From the NCBI GenBank assembly GCA_946480695.1, contig CAMLKG010000003.1:62001-126000 (forward strand): a stretch of 64,000 nt of DNA. The letters are read 5' to 3'. A model generated the notes under the pieces. It did no database searches. It worked only from the letters and a program-made list of their open reading frames with translations, and had not been told where the DNA came from. Of this stretch, positions 1-8,677 are shown one piece after another. A program made the translations under genes and the position numbers. The stretch's first letter is position 1. The number at the start of each line of letters is the position of its first letter. The stretch comes from an uncultured Cellvibrio sp. (GTDB lineage Bacteria > Pseudomonadota > Gammaproteobacteria > Pseudomonadales > Cellvibrionaceae).

Positions 1-168
1 CGCTCCATCATTGCCCTGGTGGCAGTGCAGGGAATGTCTTATAAGGAAGTGGCCGAAACACTGGGCATACCCACCGGAACGGTAATGAGCAGGCTCGCGC
101 GTGCGCGTATTGCCCTCGCCGGTTTTTTGAACCCTGTTTCCGGAACACCGGCGCACAAAGGCACCTGA
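1..168 (+). CDS. ECF-type RNA polymerase sigma factor, C-terminal end only
   Basis: The window opens inside this gene; the last 55 codons are present and end at TGA 166-168. The visible part is the region 4 helix-turn-helix that contacts the -35 element, with the pattern MSYKEVAETLGIPTGTVMSR, which is typical of extracytoplasmic-function sigma factors. The next gene starts 10 bp later and looks like an anti-sigma factor, as expected for an ECF pair. The subgroup cannot be told from this fragment. Confidence 0.85.
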   Translation, partial: RSIIALVAVQGMSYKEVAETLGIPTGTVMSRLARARIALAGFLNPVSGTPAHKGT

Positions 169-178
169 GGAACCGCAT

Positions 179-910
179 ATGAAAATTTCCGATGAACAAC
201 TTTCCGCTTTCCTGGATGCCGAATTACCCGAGGACGAAATGGAAATGATTCGCCAGGGGATCAGCGAAGATGAAAGCCTCGCGAACCGCCTTGCAGACTT
301 AGCCATGGTGGATGAACAGGTCGCCCGCCACTATGCGCGTATTGATGAACATCCCATGTCCGCCGCTGTCAGCCGCCTGCTGGATGAAGACAGTAAACCG
401 GCCACCAATGTCATCGCGTTTCCGGCGCGCAAAAAACTGCCGGGTTTCCAACGCTATGCCGCGGTGGCCGCCTGCGCAGCCGTACTGATGGGCATAGGTG
501 TTGTGCAATGGTTGCCGACCGATCAAGCGGCGCGCGACTGGAATGCCATCGCCCGGGTACTTGAACAAAATCCGAGTGGTTCCGAACAATCGCTGGCAGA
601 TGGCAGCCAGGTTAAACCGCGCCTGACGTTTATCAATAAACGCGGTGATTACTGTCGACAATTCCAGTTAATGGAGCGCGAAAATGCTACAGAAAATATT
701 GCGTGCCGCACCGATAACCACTGGGAGCTGGTAACCAGCATTGGGCAGGAAACCCGTGTTGCAGGCGATTACCAACCGGCAAGCGGCGGCTCAAAACTGG
801 ACGATGCACTGGATGAAATGATTGAAGGCGAAGCCTTTGATGCCACTGCCGAACAGCGCGCTATAGAACAACACTGGTCTAACCACACCCATGCGGGGGA
901 AACAAAATGA
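179..910 (+). CDS. membrane anti-sigma factor
   Basis: The 243-residue protein begins MKISDEQLSAFLDAELPE, the usual opening of anti-sigma factors that bind their sigma with a small N-terminal helical domain. A single hydrophobic segment near residues 98-116 (YAAVAACAAVLMGIGVVQWL) would cross the inner membrane, leaving residues 1-95 in the cytoplasm and the rest in the periplasm as a sensor. There is no HxxxCxxC zinc motif, so it is not a ZAS-type anti-sigma. The gene lies 10 bp after the ECF sigma gene and overlaps the next gene by 4 bp (ATGA), so the three are very likely one operon. The signal sensed is unknown. Confidence 0.75.
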   Translation: MKISDEQLSAFLDAELPEDEMEMIRQGISEDESLANRLADLAMVDEQVARHYARIDEHPMSAAVSRLLDEDSKPATNVIAFPARKKLPGFQRYAAVAACAAVLMGIGVVQWLPTDQAARDWNAIARVLEQNPSGSEQSLADGSQVKPRLTFINKRGDYCRQFQLMERENATENIACRTDNHWELVTSIGQETRVAGDYQPASGGSKLDDALDEMIEGEAFDATAEQRAIEQHWSNHTHAGETK

Positions 911-1386
911 ACATATTTCTAATTTTGTTTGTCGCCTTGTCGATAACAGCGTGCAGCAGCGTTTCCAATTACCGCGCTGCTAAAAATGATGGCGTCGGCT
1001 ACCAGGAAATTGCATTGGACAACACCAGCTATCGCGTGCAATTCAAAGCGCGGGGCAACCAGCGCAACGCCGCAAAAAATTATGCGTTGCGACGCGCGGC
1101 TGAACTCACACTCGCTGCGGGTTACGATTGGTTTGCAGTAAGCAAGGAACGCATTCGCCTATTGGATCACCAGGATGGATGGCCTTCCACAACTGACCTA
1201 ACCCGGACACGCCAATGCGGTTTACTGGGTTGCCGCAGCCAAATCCGGCGCACACCTGCACAGGAACCCATGGTGGAAACCTATACGCTCGCCTTGCTGG
1301 ATATCCATATGGGCAGGGGAATTCGCCCGGAAAAAAACAGCTATAACGCCCAGGAAATCTGGGACCGCTTATCACCGCCGCAATAA
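907..1386 (+). CDS. small outer-membrane lipoprotein, third gene of the sigma operon
   Basis: The protein has 159 residues with a signal peptide and a lipobox ending at Cys16 (SITAC), so it should be a lipoprotein. The mature part carries the pattern YALRRAAELTLAAGYDWF, which I associate with the CC0125/CC1285 family of lipoproteins of unknown function. Its ATG overlaps the anti-sigma stop codon, so translation is probably coupled. A lipoprotein downstream of an ECF/anti-sigma pair may be part of an envelope stress response, but that is inference. Confidence 0.65.
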   Translation: MNIFLILFVALSITACSSVSNYRAAKNDGVGYQEIALDNTSYRVQFKARGNQRNAAKNYALRRAAELTLAAGYDWFAVSKERIRLLDHQDGWPSTTDLTRTRQCGLLGCRSQIRRTPAQEPMVETYTLALLDIHMGRGIRPEKNSYNAQEIWDRLSPPQ

Positions 1387-1412
1387 GGTTAACCAGGTAA
1401 AGTTTGCCCATT

Positions 1413-1444
1413 AAAAAAGCCCGCATCACCAAACGGGCTTTTAA
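1413..1444. terminator. bidirectional intrinsic terminator
   Basis: AAAAGCCCG and CGGGCTTTT form a stem with a 10-base loop between two convergent genes. A and T tracts on either side allow it to work in both directions. Confidence 0.8.
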
Positions 1445-1486
1445 TCCTTGTGTAATTCCCATTACGCAAATTCAATCAATGTCATT

Positions 1487-2386
1487 TTATCTTGTGAGTA
1501 ACAACCACTCGCGCCCCGGCAATTCACTGCGGAAAGTTTCAATCGCACCGCGATCTTGCAGGGTAACATACACACTTCGTCCACCCTGACCGCCAAACGC
1601 GACATTGGTCGGCTTTTGGCCTTTTAATTGAATGCGTTGCAGCAAGGTGCCCTGCGGAGATACCACGGCAACTTCACCGGCAGCATAACGCGCAATATAT
1701 AAATTGCCTGCCGCATCGCAACGCATACCGTCCAGGCCATGGTCATTAAATTGGATTAACAGCCGCTTGTTTTTTACATTGCCCGTCGCCTGGTCAATGT
1801 CGTACTTCCAGACCTTGCGCTGCACGCTTTCATTTACGTATAAATGTTTTTCATCGGCGCTGACCTCAACACCATTGGTCGTGCCCATATTGGTTTCCAG
1901 CAACGACACAGTACCATCCACGGCCACCTTCCATAAATTACCGGTATTGTCTTTCCAGTTGGGATCGCTCGCATAAATAATGCCGGATCTAGCTATCGCA
2001 ATATCATTTGGCTGGTTCATTTTATCGCTATGCGCATACACACTGATGACGTTGGTTTTCGGATCGATCTTTAGAATATTATGCGCAGAATAATCCGCCA
2101 CATACATATAGCCATTGCGACCAAAGCGGATACCATTCCCGGTACTGCCTTGCGGCAAGGTGACAAACAATTGCGCATTATGTTTTTTATCCACAATACC
2201 AATAGTGCCCTCCCGAGCAAAATTCACCGCATATAACTTACCCTGCGCATCCACCGCCGGGCCCTCTATGCCCTGGGTAAAAATACTATCCGCAACGTAA
2301 TCTTCGGTTTGCGCACCCACCAGCGGTGCTGCAACCACTAACGCTAAAAACACGCAACCTATGATGCGCGGCTGGAAATTTTTCAT
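1487..2386 (-). CDS. secreted SMP-30/gluconolactonase-like (NHL) beta-propeller protein
   Basis: The 299-residue protein starts with a signal peptide (cleavage near GAQ at residue 26), followed by repeats of the type 'GNGIRFGRNGYMYVADY' and 'NGVEVSADEKHLYVNES', typical of six-bladed SMP-30/gluconolaconase propellers. The start is supported by a TGAGGCAG ribosome site before ATG 2386. Members include lactonases that use a divalent metal. A periplasmic or extracellular sugar lactonase is likely, but the substrate is not visible. It is convergent with the sigma operon and appears monocistronic. Confidence 0.7.
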   Translation of the reverse strand: MKNFQPRIIGCVFLALVVAAPLVGAQTEDYVADSIFTQGIEGPAVDAQGKLYAVNFAREGTIGIVDKKHNAQLFVTLPQGSTGNGIRFGRNGYMYVADYSAHNILKIDPKTNVISVYAHSDKMNQPNDIAIARSGIIYASDPNWKDNTGNLWKVAVDGTVSLLETNMGTTNGVEVSADEKHLYVNESVQRKVWKYDIDQATGNVKNKRLLIQFNDHGLDGMRCDAAGNLYIARYAAGEVAVVSPQGTLLQRIQLKGQKPTNVAFGGQGGRSVYVTLQDRGAIETFRSELPGREWLLLTR

Positions 2387-2817
2387 ATCTGCCTCATGTG
2401 CTTATTAATGGGAATTGCAAGCACTCCCGAGTGCAGTGGTTGTGGTATTAATTATCCCTGTTGCTGTGCAACTTTTTTAATGATGGGTAATCCTTAGCTT
2501 GTATTGGTTGGGCCAGGCAACCCATAAGTTATGCACAATGATATGCCAGAGCCCCGCTCGGCTGCAAAGCCTGCCTCCAAGCGAGGCACGTCACAAATAG
2601 CTATTTTTTGACGTTTACTGGGTCCGTCCTACTAATTCCATTTGTTGCAACTTCTTTCCCCCAGTTGCTACCCGGCAAAATCCGCGTAAAATTCAACCGC
2701 CGCTTAGCCAAGTGTGGCTAGATAATCAGGTCACTATCGCCTAATCCCAAAGTAAACCACAAATTATCACAAGCCGATCGAGAGGATGGTTTGTAATTAA
2801 AACATGGAGAACATCTA
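2387..2817. other. intergenic region, no gene seen
   Basis: This 431-bp divergent region must hold the promoters of both flanking genes. It contains a short hairpin (TGCCTC 2572-2577 with GAGGCA 2583-2588, loop CAAGC) without a T tract. I see no RNA gene or repeat. Confidence 0.5.
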
Positions 2818-3153
2818 ATGAAAAAAATTATAGTTTTTGTGCTATTGGCAATTTCTTCCTATGTAAGTGCAGATTACAACTGTGAAGGAAAGATAACTTA
2901 TCTTGGGGTTGATCATGCACTTCACGTAAACAATGGATACGGCGTCCACACGTTATGTTCGTTAGACGTGGATTCCCAAAAAGATAAATGCAAAGCCTGG
3001 TTATCTATGGCGCTTTCTGCCCAAGCACAAAACAGAACGATTGCAATCTACTACCGCGACTCAACGGGAAAGCAAAGCTCAACAGAAGTATGCAATTCCG
3101 TAGGAAATTGGGTTTCACCAAGTGATCCTGTGTATTTTTTTCGCATTATATAA
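2818..3153 (+). CDS. small secreted protein of unknown function
   Basis: The 111-residue product has a clear signal peptide (cleavage near VSA at residue 18) and a mature part of about 93 residues with four cysteines, which could form two disulfides. A GGAGAA ribosome site precedes the ATG. I do not recognise the family. It resembles the small secreted orphan at 23794-24132 only in size and cysteine content. It stands alone between a divergent and a convergent gene. Confidence 0.6.
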   Translation: MKKIIVFVLLAISSYVSADYNCEGKITYLGVDHALHVNNGYGVHTLCSLDVDSQKDKCKAWLSMALSAQAQNRTIAIYYRDSTGKQSSTEVCNSVGNWVSPSDPVYFFRII

Positions 3154-3203
3154 ATACCATAAGCAATATATGCTACCGAAAGGTTAAACCTGACAGAACA
3201 CAC

Positions 3204-4931
3204 CTAAAAATACAAAGCCACACAAAAGGCCACAAACAAACCGCCGGAAAGGTATTGCCAGAAGCGCACCGGATTTTTTTCCAACAATAGCGCGCGATAG
3301 TGTTGCTTGTATTTGGGATTGGGGTGTTGCAGTTCGTGCAGGAATTCCGAGACATCGCCATGGCGGCGCTCCGGGTCATAGCGCAGGCTTTTGCGGATGG
3401 CGCCATCCATCCAGAAGGGGACAAGCGGGTTAATGTCGTAGGTGGGATTATAACGTGTGTTTAAATAAGCGCGCTCATTGCGGCAACTGCCCAGCTTGCC
3501 ATCAAAAGGGGCGGTGCCGGTAAGCATTTCAAACACAATAACCGCGAGCGAAAAAAGATCGGATTTTTCATCGCTGCGGCCGTGCAAAATAGTTTCCGGC
3601 GGTGAATATTCAGCAGTGCCCAAAATCCGTTCGCGGGCAATTGGCGAGCTGATTTCAGCGATGCCTTTTACCAGGCATGAACCAAAATCAATAATTTTTA
3701 TTTCACCGTTGCGATCCACCATGATATTGGCGGGACGCAAGTCTTGGTGCAGGGTTTCACGGCGATGGAAAGCGCGCAGCCCTTTGCAAATTTGTTCCAC
3801 CAGGTAAATGACATCCTGTGCGGGGGGCTTCGGATTTTGCTTGATCCATTGGCTGAGGGTAATACCGTCAACGTATTCCATTAAATAATAGAGGCAGCTT
3901 TTCGCTTTGTTTGTTGCAATTACCTTGACCACGTGGGAGTTATGGATACGGCTGCCGATCCAGGCCTCTAAAATAAATCGCTCGATATAGGCGGGATCAT
4001 CCACAAAATTAATGGATGGTGTTTTCATACAGTATTGTTGGCCGGTTTCGGTATCCGTTACCAGATATACCTGGCTGCGGCTGCTCGCGTGCAACTCCTT
4101 ATCGATACGATAACCATCTATAACCATGCCCGGGTTCAGGTGCGGCGGAAACGGCAAGGCGCTGAGTTTCTGGCAGGCGTCATCCACATTTTGTGCAGGC
4201 AGCGAATCAATGCGCAGTATTTGGCAACTGATGTTGTCATCGCTGTTATTGGCCGCCGCCATGGCAACCAATTGTTGTGCCAGGGTTTCAAAATCATCAC
4301 CCGCCAATGCTAGAAAGCCGGCCAGCTTTTCATCGCTGACAAAATCATGTAAGCCATCGGTGGTGAGCAAATAAATATCGTTTTCTTCCAGATCGATAGT
4401 TTTGCAGTCCACATCAAGCGATACATCCAACCCCATGGCGCGCACCAGGTAGGACTGGTCTTCGCTAATTATCGTGCGGTGATCGCGCGTGAGCTGTTCC
4501 AGTTTACCCGCACGCAAGCGATAAATACGCGAATCACCCACATGGAAAATATATGCACTCTGGGATTTGAAAATAATGCAGCTAAGCGTACTGACAAAAC
4601 CTTTTTGCGCTTCACGGAAATGTTGGCCGCGCGAATATAACCAGCGATTCAGCGCAACCAAGACTTGCGTGGTGGATTTTTTTACTGTCCAGGTATCCGG
4701 TGTGGAAAAATAATCGGCGAGGAAATTGCGCACGCAGGTTTCGCTGGCCTCTTTCCCTGCTTCAGCAGCGCTTACCCCGTCCGCAATAATGGCAACAGCG
4801 CCTTTGGTATCCAGCAACATGCCTTCGGGAATGCGAATACCAATGGCATCTTCGTTTTGCAACTTAATTCCCGGCGATGAAAATTGACCGACAGTAAAAC
4901 TTAAATTGCTGTTGAGGTGCCAGTCGTTCAT
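3204..4931 (-). CDS. fused PP2C phosphatase / Ser-Thr protein kinase with C-terminal membrane anchor (copy 1)
   Basis: This 575-residue protein has two enzymes in one chain. Residues 15-245 are a PP2C metal-dependent phosphatase with its acidic residues in LQNEDAIG, IIADGVS, HVGDSRIYRL, TTDGLHD and SDDNIS. Residues 275-535 are a Hanks-type kinase with the lysine in CMKTPS, the catalytic loop LHQDLRPANI, IDFGSC and an activation segment ending in YSPPE. A hydrophobic tail (FWQYLSGGLFVAFCVALYF) should anchor it in the inner membrane. The start overlaps the transporter stop by one base (TGATG), so the two are translationally coupled. Pseudomonas aeruginosa has a kinase gene beside its assimilatory nitrate transporter, so a role in nitrate uptake is plausible, but the target is unknown. 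Confidence 0.9.
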   Translation of the reverse strand: MNDWHLNSNLSFTVGQFSSPGIKLQNEDAIGIRIPEGMLLDTKGAVAIIADGVSAAEAGKEASETCVRNFLADYFSTPDTWTVKKSTTQVLVALNRWLYSRGQHFREAQKGFVSTLSCIIFKSQSAYIFHVGDSRIYRLRAGKLEQLTRDHRTIISEDQSYLVRAMGLDVSLDVDCKTIDLEENDIYLLTTDGLHDFVSDEKLAGFLALAGDDFETLAQQLVAMAAANNSDDNISCQILRIDSLPAQNVDDACQKLSALPFPPHLNPGMVIDGYRIDKELHASSRSQVYLVTDTETGQQYCMKTPSINFVDDPAYIERFILEAWIGSRIHNSHVVKVIATNKAKSCLYYLMEYVDGITLSQWIKQNPKPPAQDVIYLVEQICKGLRAFHRRETLHQDLRPANIMVDRNGEIKIIDFGSCLVKGIAEISSPIARERILGTAEYSPPETILHGRSDEKSDLFSLAVIVFEMLTGTAPFDGKLGSCRNERAYLNTRYNPTYDINPLVPFWMDGAIRKSLRYDPERRHGDVSEFLHELQHPNPKYKQHYRALLLEKNPVRFWQYLSGGLFVAFCVALYF

Positions 4932-6397
4932 CAGTGCATTTCCACCATTTGCACACGGCCATCGGGCAGAACTTCAAACATGCTGCTTTTGGGTTCTTCC
5001 AATAACATCGCGGCCACGGCGGTAACGGCAATACTCGCCGCGATGGTAAGGAAAAATGCCGGGGTACTGACAAAGGAGAATACGGTGAGGAAAACCACCG
5101 CACCGATATTGCCGTATGCGCCTACGATGCCCGCGATTTGCCCGGTAAGGCTGCGGCGAATCAAAGGTACTACCGCGAATACGCAGCCGGCGGCGGAACC
5201 TAAAAAGAATGAGCAGCACATCATGGTGGCAACAGCGAGTGCAATGGGCCAAGCACTGGTAATCATCGACATGGCAAAAAATCCGATAGCCGCCCCCACC
5301 AGTAAAACCACCAGGGACTTTTTGCGGCCGAACTTATCGCTGATCCAGCCACCGGATGGGCAAGAGGCAATATCCACGCCCGCAAAGCAGGCACCAAAAA
5401 CACCGGCGAGCGCTACGGGAACGGCAAATGTATTTTGGAAAAACATCGGCAACATGGAAACTACTGCCAATTCAGAACCGAAGGTAACAGCGTAGGCGAG
5501 GCTTAAAATTGCAACCTGCTTGAATTTGTATTGCTGCAATTTATCGACGGGTTTGGAAAAAACCTGCTGGTTCAAGCTGTAAATTTTGCGGCATTGCAAT
5601 AAAAAGATGGCAACCAATACGGCATCAATAGCGTACATCGTGGTGGTGGTAATTAAGCCCAGCGAATTAACTTTCCAGGCGAGCAATGCAAGCGCGCCAT
5701 ACATGGGAACATTGACGAGCAAGTAGAGGATAAAATCTTTTTTGCTGGTGACTTCCAAGCCGCCGGATTTATTCGGTTTGAAATAGGTTGAGCCCGCCGG
5801 GGTGTCGGTTACCGAGGCGTAATAAATAAACGCATATACAAACGCGATAAGGCCGGTTAAACCGGTGGCATAACGCCAACCCTCCTCACCACCGGCAACC
5901 AATGCAATGGTGGGCAAACTAACGGCCGCGGCAGCCGACCCTATATTGCCCAGCCCTTTATAAATTCCTTCTGCCAACCCCATTTGGCGCGCGGGAAACC
6001 ATTCGCTGATCATACGGATACCGATAACGAACCCGGCCCCCACAAACCCCAACAGAAAACGCGCCAACGCCAGCGCTTCAAAACTGGTCGCCAGGGAAAA
6101 AAACAGGCAGAGGAACCCGGTAATAATGAGCAATAGCGAATAAATATTACGCGGACCGAATGAATCAACCAGCATTCCGATCACAATGCGGGCGGGAATG
6201 GTGAGCGCTACGTTGAGTATCAGCAGGGTTTTTATCTGTTGTTCGGTTAAACCAAAACTCTGCTGGATGGCCAGCAACAGTGGGGCGTGGTTAAACCAGA
6301 CGATAAACGTAATAAAGAAGGCTATCCATGTCAGGTGCAGGATTTTCGTTTTACCCGCAAACGAGAATATATTCAGCTTTGCACTATTTCCACTCAT
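4931..6397 (-). CDS. nasA: MFS nitrate/nitrite transporter (NarK/NasA type, copy 1)
   Basis: A 12-helix major facilitator protein of about 488 residues with the nitrate signature regions around [20 protein letters not shown] and, near the C-terminus, AGIVGAYGNIGAVVFL. These glycine-rich nitrate motifs identify the NNP family. I chose ATG 6397 (MSGNSAK) over the upstream in-frame start at 6445, because the paralogue starts at the same place, a GAGG ribosome site fits, and the longer form would run through the sigma-54 promoter. It likely imports nitrate for assimilation. The kinase/phosphatase gene follows with a one-base overlap. Import, export or exchange cannot be separated by sequence alone. 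Confidence 0.88.
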   Translation of the reverse strand: MSGNSAKLNIFSFAGKTKILHLTWIAFFITFIVWFNHAPLLLAIQQSFGLTEQQIKTLLILNVALTIPARIVIGMLVDSFGPRNIYSLLLIITGFLCLFFSLATSFEALALARFLLGFVGAGFVIGIRMISEWFPARQMGLAEGIYKGLGNIGSAAAAVSLPTIALVAGGEEGWRYATGLTGLIAFVYAFIYYASVTDTPAGSTYFKPNKSGGLEVTSKKDFILYLLVNVPMYGALALLAWKVNSLGLITTTTMYAIDAVLVAIFLLQCRKIYSLNQQVFSKPVDKLQQYKFKQVAILSLAYAVTFGSELAVVSMLPMFFQNTFAVPVALAGVFGACFAGVDIASCPSGGWISDKFGRKKSLVVLLVGAAIGFFAMSMITSAWPIALAVATMMCCSFFLGSAAGCVFAVVPLIRRSLTGQIAGIVGAYGNIGAVVFLTVFSFVSTPAFFLTIAASIAVTAVAAMLLEEPKSSMFEVLPDGRVQMVEMH

Positions 6398-6433
6398 TAC
6401 CCAAACCTCAAGGTTATCTAATGAGGCGCACTC

Positions 6434-6449
6434 AGCAATAACCAAGCCA
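6434..6449 (-). promoter_or_regulatory. sigma-54 (-24/-12) promoter for transporter copy 1
   Basis: On the minus strand the sequence is TGGCTTGGTTATTGCT, with GG and GC elements exactly 10 bp apart, matching the consensus TGGCAC-N5-TTGC. Transcription would begin near 6423, giving a leader of about 26 bases that includes the GAGG ribosome site before ATG 6397. Confidence 0.75.
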
Positions 6450-6889
6450 CAAAAGCGAAAATACGCTTATCGCAATAAGATTTTTATGCACCAGATTAAA
6501 ACTCCGGCAAAATCAGCGATAAAAAGCACAATCTTTGAACACTATGCACAGGTTGTTTACATCATTTAAGTGCAAACCGACAAAGCAGCCTTGCACAAAG
6601 TTGGTTATTGGTTTCATAAAAAATATTGGAAAAACCGATATTTAGGTCACTGCCATTGGCAATCAACGACTTACTTTGCTTCTTCTTCACGCATTTTTTA
6701 CCGCAAGGCAATTCCTCGTTGCCCTTCGTCCGGCCAAAAAGGTGCATAGCCACCCGAACGCCCGCGATTGCACCATGGGGAACCAAAATATTTATTTTCG
6801 GCTTTGATTTGGCGCACACCGCCCGTGCAATTTGCTCCCAAACGGGGTATCGCTCAAAAAAACCATCCAGGAATGCACCGCTCGGGTGT

Positions 6890-6905
6890 TGGCATAGGGG
6901 TTGCA
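6890..6905 (+). promoter_or_regulatory. sigma-54 (-24/-12) promoter for transporter copy 2
   Basis: The sequence TGGCATAGGGGTTGCA has GG and GC separated by 10 bp, matching the sigma-54 consensus. Transcription should start near 6916, giving a leader of about 95 bases before ATG 7011. The leader contains two GTGCAC words (6935 and 6963 regions) that can pair. An RNA-level control such as NasT antitermination is possible but not shown. Confidence 0.75.
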
Positions 6906-7010
6906 AAATCGGCTGTAGAAGTCTGTGCACTTCCCGATAGCAGGGTCAACACCGCTCCAACCGGGTGCACCTCCGCTAATCCTGTAAAATTGCCTGCCGG
7001 AAAATATGCC

Positions 7011-8486
7011 ATGAGCACACATCGTTTAAACCTTCTGGATTTCTCCAATAAATCCGTTGCGACGTTACACTTCACCTGGTTCGCGTTTTTCCTTACCTTC
7101 GTAATGTGGTTCAGCTTGCCACCATTGAAGCCGCTGATTACCGCGTCTTTTAATATGACGCCGCAACAATGGGCCGCACTCCTGACCCTGAACGTGGCAC
7201 TGACAATTCCTGCGCGTATCCTGGTGGGTAGCCTGGTGGATAAATTTGGCCCGCGCGCAATTTATTCAGTATTGCTGTTTTTTTCCGGTCTGATCCTGAT
7301 TGCCTTCGCCGCCGCGCAGACTTACGAGCAACTCGCGCTCTTTCGTTTTTTATTGGGTTTTGTCGGCGCCGGTTTTGTGATTGGCATCCGCCTGGTCAGT
7401 GAATGGTTTCCCGCACGCCAGGTCGGATTGGCGGAAGGGATCTACGGCGGCTGGGGGAATTTTGGCGCGGCCGCGGCCGGATTCACCTTACCTTTTTTAG
7501 CAATCCATGTATTCGGGGGCGAGGATGGCTGGCGCTACGCCATGGGCACCGCTGCGATTATTGCCATGGTGTATGGCGTGGCTTTTTATTTAACTGTGCG
7601 CAACACACCGAAAGGATCAACTTATTTCAAACCCAAAAAATCCGGCGGCCTGGAGGTCACCAGCAAAAAGGATTTTGTGTTTTACCTGATGATGAATGTG
7701 CCCATGTATTTAATCCTCGCGGTACTGGCCTGGAAAATGTCGCCCACCAACCTCGGCCTGTTAAGCCATGCAGCAACCTATGTGTTGTATGCGGTATTGC
7801 TCGGGTTATTTATCTTCCAGTTTTCACAAATTTATCGTGTCAATAAAGATATGTTGAAAAAAGGCGCGCCCGAACATGACAAATATGAATTCAAGCAAGT
7901 AGCGATTTTAAGCTGGGCCTACCTTGCGACCTTCGGTTCTGAAATTGCGGTGGTATCAGTATTGCCCGCATTTTTTATGACTACCTTTGCCGACTTAAGC
8001 GTAACCCAGGCGGCCATGCTCGGCGGTTCTTTCGCATTTATGAACCTGGTGGCGCGGCCGGGTGGTGGCTGGGCAAGCGATAAGTTCGGCCGCCGCTCCA
8101 GCATGACACTGATCCTCGCCGGTGTGACCGCCGGTTATTTATTGCTGTCGCAAATTAATGCCGGCTGGCCGCTGTACCTTGCATTTGCCGCCGTATTTAT
8201 TTGTTCGCTGTTCGTGCAAGCCGGTTGCGGAGCGGTGTTTGCCGTAGTGCCCTTAATTAAGCGCCGCATGACCGGCCAGATCGCCGGGCTTGCCGGCGCC
8301 TACGGCAATACCGGTGCGCTGTTTTTCCTGACGATGAATACCTTCATCGATATCCAGGCCTTCTTCTATATGCTTGCCGGTGCCGCAGCGATTGGCCTGG
8401 TGTTCGTGCAATTCCTGAAGGAGCCCAAAGGCCATGTTGTTGAGGTGAATGAAGACGGTTCCTTGCATCGTATTGAAGTGAGTTAA
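7011..8486 (+). CDS. nasA: MFS nitrate/nitrite transporter (NarK/NasA type, copy 2)
   Basis: A 491-residue 12-helix transporter closely similar to copy 1: shared stretches include [63 protein letters not shown] and [16 protein letters not shown]. The ATG at 7011 (MSTHRLN) is chosen because upstream in-frame codons precede or include the sigma-54 promoter and have no transporter sequence. It runs away from copy 1 and is followed, after 191 bp, by the second kinase/phosphatase gene. The two copies differ enough to be old paralogues, so they may differ in affinity or in nitrate versus nitrite preference. Confidence 0.88.
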   Translation: MSTHRLNLLDFSNKSVATLHFTWFAFFLTFVMWFSLPPLKPLITASFNMTPQQWAALLTLNVALTIPARILVGSLVDKFGPRAIYSVLLFFSGLILIAFAAAQTYEQLALFRFLLGFVGAGFVIGIRLVSEWFPARQVGLAEGIYGGWGNFGAAAAGFTLPFLAIHVFGGEDGWRYAMGTAAIIAMVYGVAFYLTVRNTPKGSTYFKPKKSGGLEVTSKKDFVFYLMMNVPMYLILAVLAWKMSPTNLGLLSHAATYVLYAVLLGLFIFQFSQIYRVNKDMLKKGAPEHDKYEFKQVAILSWAYLATFGSEIAVVSVLPAFFMTTFADLSVTQAAMLGGSFAFMNLVARPGGGWASDKFGRRSSMTLILAGVTAGYLLLSQINAGWPLYLAFAAVFICSLFVQAGCGAVFAVVPLIKRRMTGQIAGLAGAYGNTGALFFLTMNTFIDIQAFFYMLAGAAAIGLVFVQFLKEPKGHVVEVNEDGSLHRIEVS

Positions 8487-8500
8487 AAAAACCACGCGCA

Positions 8501-8607
8501 CAGAAAAGCGCTGTATAGCCCGGTGAGGCACGCCGTGAACCCACCGATGGAGGCTAATCATCGACATCCTGTCTTCGATTGCCTCATCGGGCTATACTGC
8601 GTTTCTG
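8501..8607. repeat. long imperfect inverted repeat between transporter and kinase
   Basis: The arms 8513-8530 and 8580-8597 are 18 bp each and complementary except for one position, which would be a G-U pair in RNA. Weaker pairing extends outward to about 8501 and 8607, for roughly 28-30 bp per arm around a 49-base centre that has its own small hairpin (ATCGA/TCGAT). There is no T tract, so it is not a standard terminator. It may be a MITE- or REP-like palindrome, or an RNA structure that sets the level of the kinase relative to the transporter. Confidence 0.6.
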
Positions 8608-8677
8608 CTGCAAGATGGTGCCAATGCAAATTTTCCAAGCTTTCTTGCGAACATTTTTCTTTTTATAGAATAACCCT

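Larger units (their letters stand above)
6398..7010. other. divergent regulatory region between the two transporters
   Basis: This 613-bp stretch separates two divergent transporter genes and holds one sigma-54 promoter for each. The roughly 440 bp between the promoters has room for enhancer sites and a bend. GGTGCA 6740-6745 and TGCACC 6768-6773 form a spaced inverted repeat. TGCACCGCTCGGGTGTT (6874-6890) resembles an NtrC site but lies too near the plus-strand promoter to be a normal enhancer. The in-frame open stretch 6768-7010 before the second transporter looks non-coding. Confidence 0.6.

Noticed and set aside
6874..6890. NtrC enhancer site TGCACCGCTCGGGTGTT
   Set aside because: It resembles GCAC-N7-GTGC only partly and lies right beside the -24 element, where an enhancer would not normally work.
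6768..7010. Upstream in-frame extension of transporter copy 2
   Set aside because: It contains the sigma-54 promoter and its sequence does not resemble the start of the paralogue.
8501..8607. Inverted repeat as an integron attC site
   Set aside because: The arms lack the conserved RYYYAAC and GTTRRRY core sites, and there is no cassette array.
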